From positions 1-20,622 of the forward strand of contig DATNFP010000113.1 of assembly GCA_035606335.1 (NCBI GenBank): 20,622 bases of DNA. The letters are read 5' to 3'. The translations under genes and the position numbers were made by a program. Numbering within the stretch: position 1 is the first letter of the stretch; each line of letters opens with the position of its first letter. A model generated the notes under the pieces. That model did no database searches, had not been told where the DNA came from, and saw only the letters and a list, made by a program, of their open reading frames with translations. Positions 7,916 through 16,586 of the stretch are shown here, piece by piece. The DNA is from DATNFP01 sp035606335. GTDB taxonomy: Bacteria > Bacteroidota > Bacteroidia > Chitinophagales > Chitinophagaceae.

Positions 7916-10900
7916 TTATTTTGTTAGTGATATACTTACTGTGCCTACCTTACCATCTTCGTTCTTTAATACAACAAAGTAATTGCCGTTTGGCAGGTAA
8001 GAGAGATCCAGTACCTTTTTAGATTGGTTATTTATCATTTCATGCAATACTCCCTGACCTACTGCATTATAAATATCCACTTTTACATTTGTGACCTGGT
8101 TGCCTAAATCTATTGTCAGTTGTCCTCTTGTGGGGTTAGGATAAATTTTTACATTATCCAGGTTGTATGAGTTAACTAAAAGGAGTGCAATGTCTAAAAC
8201 ATTTGATGGTCCTGAATTGCAACCACTGTCAGCTACTTCTGCATAATAAGGGCCTTCTGTTACCGGATGATATGATTGTCCATTTGCACCTGCAATAAGA
8301 CCATCTGGTCCATACCAGTCCAATGGTCCGGGAACATTTGCTACCAGCATATCTCCTATCAGTGAAATAATAGGTGGTGTTGCTTGTGAATGCAATGATA
8401 TAGTAATAGATGTGGAATAGACTGTGTCGCTTGTGTAGCAGGAATGATCAGTTACATTAGCGCGGAAAACAACCACATCACCATTGTTTAAAGTACTACT
8501 GCTAAACACAGTTCCTGAAGCTGCGGGAACGCCATTTACCAGGAATGTATAATTAGGGCTTGAGCCTACATTAGTAGCTGTACCGGTGAATTGCATAAAT
8601 GAATCAATACACCCTGGATTGCTGCCTGCTGTTATTGCGATGCTTGCTGTTGGTGTTACGCTTGGTAAAATACCTTGTATTAATGTGTTCGATGTGTCCA
8701 CATGATTGGTTATGCAGGAATCGAATGTTGTTACGACACAATAAATATTGTCTCCATTATTTAACGTTGTAGAAGTAAAAGTAGATCCTGTTGCGCCAGC
8801 TATAGCTGTTCCATTTACATACCACTGGTAAGAAGGCGTAATATAAATGTAAGACAGTGCGGATGTAAAAGTTACAGGTCTTCCTGCGCAAGTAATAGAA
8901 TCATTTGTAGTTATTGCAACACTCTCTGTAGTTTTCTGGCGGATAATATTAACAGAATCGGATGTTACAGTTTTGGGAGAGGCACATGATGCATTTGATG
9001 TTAAGATACAGGTTACAATATCTCCGTTAGCAGGTATGTATGAATATACAGGAGCATCAAAGCCTACATTTGTACCATTTACCTGCCATTGATAATCAGG
9101 AGCAGTTCCACCGGTGACAGGGCTTGCAGAAAATTCCAGTGTTTCTCCGGGGCAACCAGGGTTATTACCGCTTAATAAGGAAACAGAAACTCTTGGTCTC
9201 ATGCTTGTTGCCCTATGTACCGTAATTGTATTTGAAATAGCGCTATCGCTACCACATGTTCCTGCGTAATAAATTTTACAGAATACATTATCTCCATCGT
9301 TTAATGAAGAGCTTATGTATGTCTTGGTTGTGATACCGGTGGATGCATTATTTACATACCATTTATACGATAGCCCTGTTGCGCTTGTATCGGTAGGTGT
9401 GGCCGTGAAAGTGAGGCTACTGCCGGTACAAGTGGTATCACTGCCTGGAGGTAAAGAAATAGAAACTCCACCCGCTGTTAAGCCATTGCCTTTGATAGTT
9501 AATGAATAATCTTCGGCCTGCCCATATAACAAATTAGCACAAGCAGAATCGTAAGTAGTTGAAGGGTCAGAGATGACACGCATTCTTACCGGTACGCAAG
9601 TTGCAAGCCCTGATCTTGAAGAAGGAGTAGGCATAGTGATGGAAACGGTATCAGTCTGATGGGCACCTGTTCCTGCATGTTTATATACTAATTCACTGGT
9701 GTCAAATTTTCCATCATTGTTGTAATCTATAAATATGCGCACGTTTTCTCCTGAAGAATACGCACCTGTTGTAACTGAAAATAAATAAGAATTGCCGGAA
9801 ATTAATGTAGCACCTTGTTTACAGCTAAGATCCAGGTATGCATTTTTACCATCGGTGTTATAGCCGCCTGATGTATAATCGAGATACACATTATCATATC
9901 CAAAAGTGCTATCAACAGCATCACTGATCTTTACTTCAGTAGGGCCTGCATTAAATGTATTAGATGGATTAGTTATACCCGGTGTGCAAGCTGTAGCAGG
10001 AGATAAGGTTGGTGCTACTCCACCTAAGGAGCCTATAAAATGTTGCCTATAGTTTTGGATGCAGAATAATGTACGGTCTCTTTGTCCGGGGGTAAAACGG
10101 TCCTGGCAACTTGAATAGTCCATAAAATTGTGCTGTACATTATCATAAGATGTACCTGTGCATGGATTCGGATCTATGGGGCAAGTGAAATTAGATTCTT
10201 TTTCAGGTTGTGTGTCACAAACCAGGTCACCGTCAGTCAGACAGTTGGTATTGGTGGGGCAAGTTGTTACATCTCCACCCTGGAATGTATGATATAATGA
10301 CATAGTATGTCCCAATTCATGAGGTAGCGTAACGCTACTAATGGGCGCTACCTGTTGTGCCAGCATTACAACACCATCTAAACTTGGTGGATTGAATGGA
10401 GGCACATATGCAAATCCTGCCACATATGAACTGGTGGCTGAATAGCCATCAGTGCTGTCTATCATAGCGACTACCCAGATATTCATATACTCATCAACTG
10501 GCCACCTGTTCAGGTTTTTTATAGAAAGCTCTGAAGCGCCTGTTGTTTTGGTCAGGTTCATGCCTCCGGTTGTATAGCCAGATACACTACTTCCATCATT
10601 ACGGGTAATGCCGTTTGTTGCGTTACAATCTGTGTCACGCTGGGCTAAAACAAATTGAAATGGCATGATAGTACCACCATGAGTGCTATCAGGGAACGAT
10701 GACCAGGTTGTGGCGTATGCCCTGTTTGTATAGCTTATGAGGCTATCTATATTAGCATTCGTCGGGTTATACTTTGTTCCTATTGCGCCTCCTGTATGTA
10801 TAATATGTACAACAACAGGAATTTGATAGATAATTCTGGGAGCAGTACCAGATGCGACTGTCCTTGATAATTTTGATAATCTGGATGTATGCTCATTTGC

Positions 10901-11062
10901 CCATGCGACCCAGCTTTTAGTCATTTCAATATATTTGCTTGAAAATGAAGGATCGCTCGCTTTTAATTTTTGTGTAATAATATCAGAGCCACACTTTTGG
11001 GCCTGTACGATAGGGCACAAGAATATGCATACCAATATTGAAAGGGTAAAATTTTTTAGCAT
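7916..11062 (-). CDS. Secreted M43 (pappalysin-type) metalloprotease with GEVED, PKD-like repeats and T9SS sorting tail
   Basis: Predicted extracellular zinc protease of 1048 residues. An N-terminal signal peptide (about 1-21, cut after VQA) is followed by an M43 domain. Its zinc site is HELGHTMSLYH (H248, E249, H252, H258) and its Met-turn is HNFMDYSS (M314), preceded by a Cys-rich loop. Residues about 400-527 are a GEVED domain (FIDYNNDGKFD, ending YGQAEDYSL). Four Ig/PKD-like modules of about 85-90 residues follow, with recurring YxWxVNG, LNNGD and paired Cys. The last 78 residues (KIYPNPTRGQ onward, ending VSISLTK) are a type A type IX secretion sorting domain. The zinc motif has Ser255 where metzincins normally carry Gly. 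It is monocistronic, convergent to murF-alr across a shared terminator. The substrate cannot be read from sequence. Confidence 0.92.
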   Translation of the reverse strand: MLKNFTLSILVCIFLCPIVQAQKCGSDIITQKLKASDPSFSSKYIEMTKSWVAWANEHTSRLSKLSRTVASGTAPRIIYQIPVVVHIIHTGGAIGTKYNPTNANIDSLISYTNRAYATTWSSFPDSTHGGTIMPFQFVLAQRDTDCNATNGITRNDGSSVSGYTTGGMNLTKTTGASELSIKNLNRWPVDEYMNIWVVAMIDSTDGYSATSSYVAGFAYVPPFNPPSLDGVVMLAQQVAPISSVTLPHELGHTMSLYHTFQGGDVTTCPTNTNCLTDGDLVCDTQPEKESNFTCPIDPNPCTGTSYDNVQHNFMDYSSCQDRFTPGQRDRTLFCIQNYRQHFIGSLGGVAPTLSPATACTPGITNPSNTFNAGPTEVKISDAVDSTFGYDNVYLDYTSGGYNTDGKNAYLDLSCKQGATLISGNSYLFSVTTGAYSSGENVRIFIDYNNDGKFDTSELVYKHAGTGAHQTDTVSITMPTPSSRSGLATCVPVRMRVISDPSTTYDSACANLLYGQAEDYSLTIKGNGLTAGGVSISLPPGSDTTCTGSSLTFTATPTDTSATGLSYKWYVNNASTGITTKTYISSSLNDGDNVFCKIYYAGTCGSDSAISNTITVHRATSMRPRVSVSLLSGNNPGCPGETLEFSASPVTGGTAPDYQWQVNGTNVGFDAPVYSYIPANGDIVTCILTSNASCASPKTVTSDSVNIIRQKTTESVAITTNDSITCAGRPVTFTSALSYIYITPSYQWYVNGTAIAGATGSTFTSTTLNNGDNIYCVVTTFDSCITNHVDTSNTLIQGILPSVTPTASIAITAGSNPGCIDSFMQFTGTATNVGSSPNYTFLVNGVPAASGTVFSSSTLNNGDVVVFRANVTDHSCYTSDTVYSTSITISLHSQATPPIISLIGDMLVANVPGPLDWYGPDGLIAGANGQSYHPVTEGPYYAEVADSGCNSGPSNVLDIALLLVNSYNLDNVKIYPNPTRGQLTIDLGNQVTNVKVDIYNAVGQGVLHEMINNQSKKVLDLSYLPNGNYFVVLKNEDGKVGTVSISLTK

Positions 11063-11216
11063 CGTATTAATAGATTTTGATAAATAATAATGTTTAATAA
11101 CTCCTCTGAAGGTAAAAATAGTGTATTGATTAAAAAAAAGATAGATTTTTTAGTAAATGAAACATATTAAAATGCGTTTAAACTTCTGTAAATCTTTATT
11201 TTTTTATATTAAATCC

Positions 11217-11224
11217 TATCTTTG
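11217..11224 (+). promoter_or_regulatory. Bacteroidota -7 promoter box for secDF
   Basis: TATCTTTG matches TAnnTTTG exactly, 53 bases before the secDF ATG at 11278, giving a leader of roughly 45 bases. No good -33 TTG was found in the AT-rich stretch upstream. This is the best promoter candidate in the 215-base gap between the divergent protease gene and secDF. Confidence 0.5.
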
Positions 11225-11277
11225 CCAACTCTATTTTTCAACACATTTATTTAATATAGAATAATCAAACTAGACCT

Positions 11278-14200
11278 ATGCAATTAAAAGGGTTGGTAAA
11301 ATTTTTTACCGGGGCGTTGATCCTTATCTCGCTGTATCAACTTTCTTTCACGTTCATCGTAAGAAATGTGGAAGCAAAAGCACGTGCCCAGGCACGTCGT
11401 GCAGCGGTGGCTGAAGATCCAAGTGCAAGAGGCAATGACATGGAAAAGCTCGTTGATGCTCATTATTCCGCAATTACAGATAGTTTGCAGGGAGAAACAG
11501 TATTTAGCGTTCCATTGCTGAAAAAATATACCTACCAGGAAGCAAAAGAACAGGAATTGAACTTAGGTCTTGATTTACAAGGCGGTATGAACGTAACACT
11601 GGAAGTGAGCCTTGATGAAATGGTTCGCGCCATGTCTAACAATCCCAAAGATCCGGTGCTTAATAAAGCTATAGCAGATGCAGACAGGGCAAAAGCTAAT
11701 AGCCAGGCTAATTTTGTAACATTATTTGGTGAAACATTTCAAAAAGAAAATCCGGGTGTGAAACTGGCCTATCTTTTTACGAAGCCATCTGAAAAAGATA
11801 TAACTCTTAATTCCACAAATGAAGAAGTTCTAAGCAAGATCAATAAGGAAGCAAAAGATGCGATCAAGCGCACATACAATGTATTGATCACCCGTATTGA
11901 TAAATTTGGTGTGTCATCTCCAAATATTAATCTTGATGATAATAAAGGTATTATTACTGTGGAACTGGCAGGGGTGCGCGATCCTGAACGTGTGCGTACT
12001 TATTTGCAAGCAACTGCCAAACTTCAATTTTTTGAAACATATACCAATGCAGAAGTTCACCCAAGCCTGATGGCTGCGAATGAGGCACTTGTAGCTTACA
12101 TGGCCGGCAATAAAGAAGATACATTAGTGAATGATTCAGCTAAACAAGCTGCTACTGCCGCAATTGGTGATACAAGTAAAGCTAAAGTTGCTGCTGCTGC
12201 CGCATCAGATACGGCAAGCCTTACTTCGGTATTGTCAGGAGGTAACAAACCTGCTACTGCATCAAATGGCAAAACAGTAGGTGGAGTTAAAAACACCGAT
12301 ACGGCATTGCTTTCAGCGCAAAAGAAATATCCTCTATTCGTTGTATGGCATGAAAACGTTAGCCAAAATGGAGTTGTAAACGACGGGCCTGTGGTGGGTA
12401 TGGTGCTTAAAAAAGACACTGCAAAGCTTAATAAATACCTGAGCCTGGATGTAGTTAAAAATAAATTTCCTAACAATATCCGTTTCGTTTACGGTGCAGA
12501 AGATAAAAAAGATCGTCGCAACCCCAATTCCCCATTGTATTTATATGCTGTCAGGACAGCTCCTGGTACCAATGGCGAAGCCAAACTAGAAGGCGATCAC
12601 GTGACAGATGCTCAAATGGATTATGATCCGCTTACCGGACAGCCTGATGTATCCATGAATATGGACGTAACGGGCGCCCGCATCTGGAAAAAAATGACCG
12701 GAGACAATGTAGGCAAGTTTGTAGCTGTGGTACTTGATGATATAGTTTATTCATGTCCGAGGGTAGAAAATGAAATATCCGGAGGGCGCACTTCTATCAG
12801 TGGTCACTTTACGGCAGAAGAAGCAAGCGATCTTGCAAATATTCTTAAGTCAGGTAAGTTGCCCGCTCCTGCACGCATTGTACAGGAACAAGTTGTAGGT
12901 CCTACACTTGGTGCTGAGTCTATACATGCCGGTATGAACTCCCTGCTTATTTCATTTGTAGTGATCTTCATACTTATGCTACTTTATTATAACACAGGTG
13001 GTATCGTAGCAAACATTTCTTTGATCCTGAACCTTTTGTTCACAGTTGGTATATTATCTGCATTGCATGCAACGTTGACCATGCCTGGTATTGCGGGTTT
13101 AGTATTGACGATAGGTATGGCTGTGGATACAAACGTTATCATCTTTGAGCGTATCAAGGAGGAGCTATCGACGGGTAAGAGCTACCAGCAGGCTGTAATA
13201 GATGGCTATAAGCGATCTTACGCACCCGTACTGGATGGACACGTAACTACTTTGATCACTGCGATCATTCTATTTATTTTTGGTTTGGGACCTGTACTTG
13301 GTTTTGCAACTACGCAGATAATTGGTATCCTGTTGTCGCTGTTTTGCGGTATCCTTGTATCACGTCTTATCACCGATATATATACCAGCAGAGAGCGCCA
13401 CTTTAAGTATTTTACAGGCGTATCAAGAGCTATATTCCGCAAAGCGCACTTTAAGTTTGTTGAAGCGCGTAAATACACTTACATTATTTCAGCTATTGTA
13501 TTAATACTTGGTGCGAGCACTTACTGGCATGGCTTTGATCAGGGTGTGGAATTTGCCGGAGGTCGCAGCTACACTATTAAGTTTGATAAGCCACATACTA
13601 CAGAAGAAGTTCGCCAAAAGCTGAAGAACTATTTTAATGGTGAATATCCAATAGTAAAAACAATTGGTACTAATAATCAATTGAATATTACGACTTCTTA
13701 CCTGATAAAAGAACCAGGGCAGGAAGTAGAGCAAAAAGTGCAGCACCAGCTTTATGACGGTTTGGAAAAAGAAAATCTGATACCTGCCAACACAAGTTTT
13801 GATGCATTTACAGCTAAGTACCTACAAAGCTCGCAAACTGTATTGCCAACAATATCCGACGACCTGAAAGCAGGTGCTGTAAAAGCAACCATTATATCGC
13901 TTATAGCCATCTTCTTATATATCCTGTTGCGTTTCCGCAAATGGCAATATTCATTAGGAACAATCTTTTCGTTGTTGCACGATGTATGCTTAACGCTTGC
14001 TGTATTCTCTTATTTCAGAGGGAAGGTTCCATTTGCATTGGAAATCGACCAGCACTTTATTGCGGCGGTACTGACGGTGATAGGGTTCTCGATGAATGAT
14101 ACGGTTATCGTATTTGACCGTATCCGTGAGTATTTCCGAAAGTCGCCGAATGAGAATAAGAAAAGCGTTATTAATCGAGCGATTAATGATACGCTTAGCC

Positions 14201-14430
14201 GTACTATCATGACATCCCTTACAGTATTCCTGACATTGTTAATCTTATTCGTATTTGGTGGAGAAGTGACACGTGGTTTTGCCTTTGCAATGTTGATAGG
14301 TGTATTCACCGGCACTTATTCATCTATATTTGTGGCTGCTCCTGTATTAGTAGATATGGACAGAGGCGGCTCACTGAAACAAGAGGTGGACCGTGAATCA
14401 CGCATAGAAGAGTTGAAAAAACTAGCATAA
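11278..14430 (+). CDS. secDF: SecDF fusion, protein translocase accessory subunit
   Basis: Inner-membrane RND-type protein that uses the proton gradient to help SecYEG finish export. The 1050 residues fuse SecD and SecF, as in most Bacteroidota. The SecD half has an N-terminal membrane helix, the D1 motif LGLDLQGG (about 96-103) and the membrane motif GMAVDTNVIIFERIKEEL (613 on). The SecF half has GVEFAGG (756-762) and GFSMNDTVIVFDRIRE (936 on). The paired Asp residues expected for proton transfer (D617 and D941) are present. Between about 278 and 350 is a low-complexity stretch rich in Ala, Ser, Thr, Lys and Asp, likely a flexible insertion in the periplasmic domain. ATG 11278 gives a normal N-terminus. 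It is monocistronic, with its own terminator. Confidence 0.96.
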   Translation: MQLKGLVKFFTGALILISLYQLSFTFIVRNVEAKARAQARRAAVAEDPSARGNDMEKLVDAHYSAITDSLQGETVFSVPLLKKYTYQEAKEQELNLGLDLQGGMNVTLEVSLDEMVRAMSNNPKDPVLNKAIADADRAKANSQANFVTLFGETFQKENPGVKLAYLFTKPSEKDITLNSTNEEVLSKINKEAKDAIKRTYNVLITRIDKFGVSSPNINLDDNKGIITVELAGVRDPERVRTYLQATAKLQFFETYTNAEVHPSLMAANEALVAYMAGNKEDTLVNDSAKQAATAAIGDTSKAKVAAAAASDTASLTSVLSGGNKPATASNGKTVGGVKNTDTALLSAQKKYPLFVVWHENVSQNGVVNDGPVVGMVLKKDTAKLNKYLSLDVVKNKFPNNIRFVYGAEDKKDRRNPNSPLYLYAVRTAPGTNGEAKLEGDHVTDAQMDYDPLTGQPDVSMNMDVTGARIWKKMTGDNVGKFVAVVLDDIVYSCPRVENEISGGRTSISGHFTAEEASDLANILKSGKLPAPARIVQEQVVGPTLGAESIHAGMNSLLISFVVIFILMLLYYNTGGIVANISLILNLLFTVGILSALHATLTMPGIAGLVLTIGMAVDTNVIIFERIKEELSTGKSYQQAVIDGYKRSYAPVLDGHVTTLITAIILFIFGLGPVLGFATTQIIGILLSLFCGILVSRLITDIYTSRERHFKYFTGVSRAIFRKAHFKFVEARKYTYIISAIVLILGASTYWHGFDQGVEFAGGRSYTIKFDKPHTTEEVRQKLKNYFNGEYPIVKTIGTNNQLNITTSYLIKEPGQEVEQKVQHQLYDGLEKENLIPANTSFDAFTAKYLQSSQTVLPTISDDLKAGAVKATIISLIAIFLYILLRFRKWQYSLGTIFSLLHDVCLTLAVFSYFRGKVPFALEIDQHFIAAVLTVIGFSMNDTVIVFDRIREYFRKSPNENKKSVINRAINDTLSRTIMTSLTVFLTLLILFVFGGEVTRGFAFAMLIGVFTGTYSSIFVAAPVLVDMDRGGSLKQEVDRESRIEELKKLA

Positions 14431-14449
14431 CTAATTACTTATTTATATG

Positions 14450-14481
14450 ATCCCGCTATGCACTGCATAGCGGGATTTTTG
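14450..14481 (+). terminator. Intrinsic terminator of secDF
   Basis: A 12-bp perfect stem (14450-14461 with 14465-14476; core CCCGCTATGC) with loop ACT is followed by TTTTTG. It lies 19 bases after the secDF stop. The T-tract also contains the TTG (14479-14481) that serves as the -33 box of the next promoter, so terminator and promoter are packed end to end. Confidence 0.92.
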
Positions 14482-14507
14482 TTTACACTCTATTCACCTT
14501 ACTTTTG
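14479..14507 (+). promoter_or_regulatory. Promoter of the mlaE-type gene, nearly leaderless
   Basis: TTG at 14479-14481, an 18-base spacer, then TACTTTTG at 14500-14507, an exact TAnnTTTG. The ATG at 14513 begins five bases after the box, so the transcript probably starts at or within a few bases of the start codon. Translation would then be leaderless or close to it. Confidence 0.65.
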
Positions 14508-14512
14508 TAGCC

Positions 14513-15256
14513 ATGATAAAAAGGCTTCTGGAGCATTTTGGCCGAATCGTGCTAATGATAAGAGAAGGTTTGACCAGACCAGAAAATCTAAAAGTTTACT
14601 GGATAGAATTTATGGAACAATGCAATGATATTGGTATCCGTTCATTGCCTCTTGTGCTTATCATTTCAGTATTTCTCGGGGCTGTTCTCACTATTCAAAC
14701 AGCCTATCAATTAGTAAGCCCATTAGTGCCTAAGCCTGTAGTGGCCGGCATTGTGCGTGACTCCACAATCCTTGAGCTTTCTCCAACCGTTATCTGTATC
14801 ATTCTTGCTGGTGTTGTAGGCTCTAAAATAGCGTCGGAGCTGGGCAATATGCGTGTTAGCGAGCAAATAGATGCACTTGAGATGATGGGCATCAATACCA
14901 AAACTTATCTTGTTTTACCCAAGATCATTGCTGCTATGATAATGGTTCCATCTCTTATAGTAATATCAATAGCTGTGAGTATATGGGGCGGCTATATAGC
15001 AGGCATGTTTTCAAGCATTCTTACCCGTCAGCAATTCCATACCGGGCTAACACAAGGATTCCTGCCGTATAATCTTTTCTTTGCTATGGCCAAAGCATTT
15101 ACTTTTTCACTTATCATTTCCATAATACCCTCTTATTATGGTTATTATGTGGAAGGTGGAGCTTTGGAAATAGGGCGTGCTTCCACTACTGCGGTTGTTG
15201 TAAGTTGTATACTGATACTGCTTGCTGACTATGGATTATCAATATTACTGTTGTAA
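14513..15256 (+). CDS. mlaE: MlaE-family ABC transporter permease (phospholipid/sterol transport)
   Basis: Inner-membrane permease of the MlaE/YrbE family, which with an ATPase (MlaF) and an MCE protein (MlaD) moves lipids between the inner and outer membranes. The 247 residues match the family's usual size and show five to six hydrophobic segments. The N-terminal amphipathic segment is followed by the family stretch VFLGAVLTIQTAYQL. The conserved cytoplasmic loop is complete: ELGNMRVSEQIDALEMMGI followed by YLVLPKIIAAMIMVP. The ATG at 14513 lies directly behind a promoter box, so there is no room for an earlier start. Unusually, the ATPase and MCE genes that commonly follow mlaE are absent; the next gene is small and has its own promoter. 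The partners must be elsewhere, or this permease acts with other subunits (inference). Confidence 0.9.
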   Translation: MIKRLLEHFGRIVLMIREGLTRPENLKVYWIEFMEQCNDIGIRSLPLVLIISVFLGAVLTIQTAYQLVSPLVPKPVVAGIVRDSTILELSPTVICIILAGVVGSKIASELGNMRVSEQIDALEMMGINTKTYLVLPKIIAAMIMVPSLIVISIAVSIWGGYIAGMFSSILTRQQFHTGLTQGFLPYNLFFAMAKAFTFSLIISIIPSYYGYYVEGGALEIGRASTTAVVVSCILILLADYGLSILLL

Positions 15257-15285
15257 GTTTTATACGAATTACGGTATTGTTAATG

Positions 15286-15317
15286 TTGTTTATTTAATTG
15301 ATATATTTATAATTTTG
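15286..15317 (+). promoter_or_regulatory. Promoter of the 63-residue protein gene
   Basis: TTG at 15286-15288, a 21-base spacer, then TAATTTTG at 15310-15317, an exact TAnnTTTG. The ATG follows at 15348, giving a leader of roughly 25 bases. Its presence supports this short reading frame as a real, separately transcribed gene. Confidence 0.5.
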
Positions 15318-15347
15318 AAATAAATATCTACCATTAAAGCATATAGC

Positions 15348-15539
15348 ATGAAACAAATACAATTAACTCTTCCAGATGGAAGTATTGTTTATATCGCGTT
15401 CGATAAAATAACTGCCTACCATGATGATGCATTTTCTGATGACCCTAACGCTAAAGCAAAAATGCTACTGGTGGGGGCACATGTGTTATCCGTAAAGGAA
15501 ACTGCAGCAGAAATAAGTACTAAAATCGTAAGCACTTAA
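15348..15539 (+). CDS. Small conserved-looking protein, FlbD-like layout
   Basis: The 63-residue acidic protein is without signal peptide or membrane segment. I do not recognise it firmly. Its order is: strand (KQIQLTLPDGSIVYI), a helix-like or loop segment with Asp and His (FDKITAYHDDAFSDDPN), a second strand (KMLLVGAHVLSVKET) and a short C-terminal helix (AAEISTKIV). This resembles the small FlbD/SwrD fold, in which an xLxxG-x-V start is followed by an xVxES-x-x-E-I end, but the similarity is by eye only and the group is not expected to have flagella. It has its own promoter box 31 bases upstream, a good ATG, and lies 91 bases after mlaE. Its stop is 12 bases from the stop of the convergent barrel gene, with no clear terminator between. 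Confidence 0.7.
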   Translation: MKQIQLTLPDGSIVYIAFDKITAYHDDAFSDDPNAKAKMLLVGAHVLSVKETAAEISTKIVST

Positions 15540-15551
15540 GAGCTTTTATAT

Positions 15552-16526
15552 CTATTCTTTGCTTTTCTTTTTATTAAAATAAAAGTATCGCTGTATGCCT
15601 ATTGTGTATACAGGATAATAGTGCACAAACGATTTATTAAGTAAAGGAAAACCCACAGAAAGATCTGCTCTGAAATTTGAATTAATGATGCATTGTAATC
15701 CCGGATGAACCTCTATGTAATTGCCTGCCTGGAGCACAGGAACAAGGGCTATTGGTACTGCATAAAATGGGATGGAGTACATATAATTTGAAAAATAGAC
15801 CTTTGCTGCATCATACGATTTTCCGAGAAACTCAAGGTATAGATTCCAATTTGTTTGAGTATAGTTTTTGTATTTCCTGGGGAATAGCAAATAACCTATT
15901 GAAAGATCGTAATTAATAGCGTTGCCATAATCAACCTTGGCCGGGATTTCCGGCAGACCAGCGGGGTCGGTTACTCCGCCGTTGTATTCGGAAGGAATGA
16001 TAAAACCTCCGGTAAAAGAAATAGCGAAGCGTTTTTTAAGATAAGTGGTAATCAGACCACCGCCATAACCTTTAGTGTCATCAAGTAAGGTTGGTTCCGC
16101 TTCATCGTGAGCAACATTCAGGTTAGACCATTCACCATAAAGAGCAGCTCTGAAATGACTATTTTCTCCATCTATACTGAGAAACCTGTATTTAGCATAT
16201 ATGTTATATCCATTGAAAAGAAAAGGATGATGTACACCAACTTGTGGGGTGTTGTGTGTAGGGAAATCGGGAGGGAGTGTTCTGTTATGATGGTTGGACG
16301 CATCGCCTGTAAAATAAACGGAAAGCCTTGGTGTAATGCCATACATAGCCCTGAGCGCAAACTGTGTACGGAACTGGTTGCCAACTTCTTCATAAGATTC
16401 GTTCATGAGCCGAATGCCCAAAGTGTGCTTGGGCATGGTGCTTGCCGGTTCCATCAGTGGAAAAAGCTCCTGGGAACCAGATGGCAGCGCAAGGAAAATA
16501 AATATTATCAAGGCATAAAACCTCAT
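15552..16526 (-). CDS. Predicted outer-membrane beta-barrel protein, function unknown
   Basis: The 324-residue protein has an N-terminal signal peptide (about 1-18, cut near SGS-QE). The rest alternates aromatic and hydrophobic residues in short strands, for example LRAMYGITPRLSVYFTG, YNIYAKYRFLS, FRAALYGEWSN and AISFTGGFII. It ends near an aromatic strand (YTIGIQRYFYF), all as in an outer-membrane barrel. The mature N-terminus PLMEPASTMPKHTLGIRL resembles a group of Bacteroidota barrel proteins annotated only as transporters or hypothetical proteins; no plug or TonB box is visible. It follows a lipoprotein gene on the same strand after 60 bases and may be co-transcribed with it. The substrate is not readable. 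A lysine-rich tail (NKKKSKE) follows the last strand, which is unusual for a barrel normally ending in an aromatic residue. Confidence 0.75.
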   Translation of the reverse strand: MRFYALIIFIFLALPSGSQELFPLMEPASTMPKHTLGIRLMNESYEEVGNQFRTQFALRAMYGITPRLSVYFTGDASNHHNRTLPPDFPTHNTPQVGVHHPFLFNGYNIYAKYRFLSIDGENSHFRAALYGEWSNLNVAHDEAEPTLLDDTKGYGGGLITTYLKKRFAISFTGGFIIPSEYNGGVTDPAGLPEIPAKVDYGNAINYDLSIGYLLFPRKYKNYTQTNWNLYLEFLGKSYDAAKVYFSNYMYSIPFYAVPIALVPVLQAGNYIEVHPGLQCIINSNFRADLSVGFPLLNKSFVHYYPVYTIGIQRYFYFNKKKSKE

Positions 16527-16586
16527 GCTTAGTAAATGCTACTGTAAATGTAACGAGAATAAGGGTATAGATATTTTGCTGAGAAA

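Noticed and set aside
9315..9509. Plus-strand frame inside the protease gene, and similar frames elsewhere
   Set aside because: These lie opposite clear, domain-bearing genes and show no independent features.
15560..15592. AT-rich inverted stretch between the small gene and the barrel gene
   Set aside because: It is within the lysine-rich coding end of the barrel gene, and the pairing is low-complexity A/T only.
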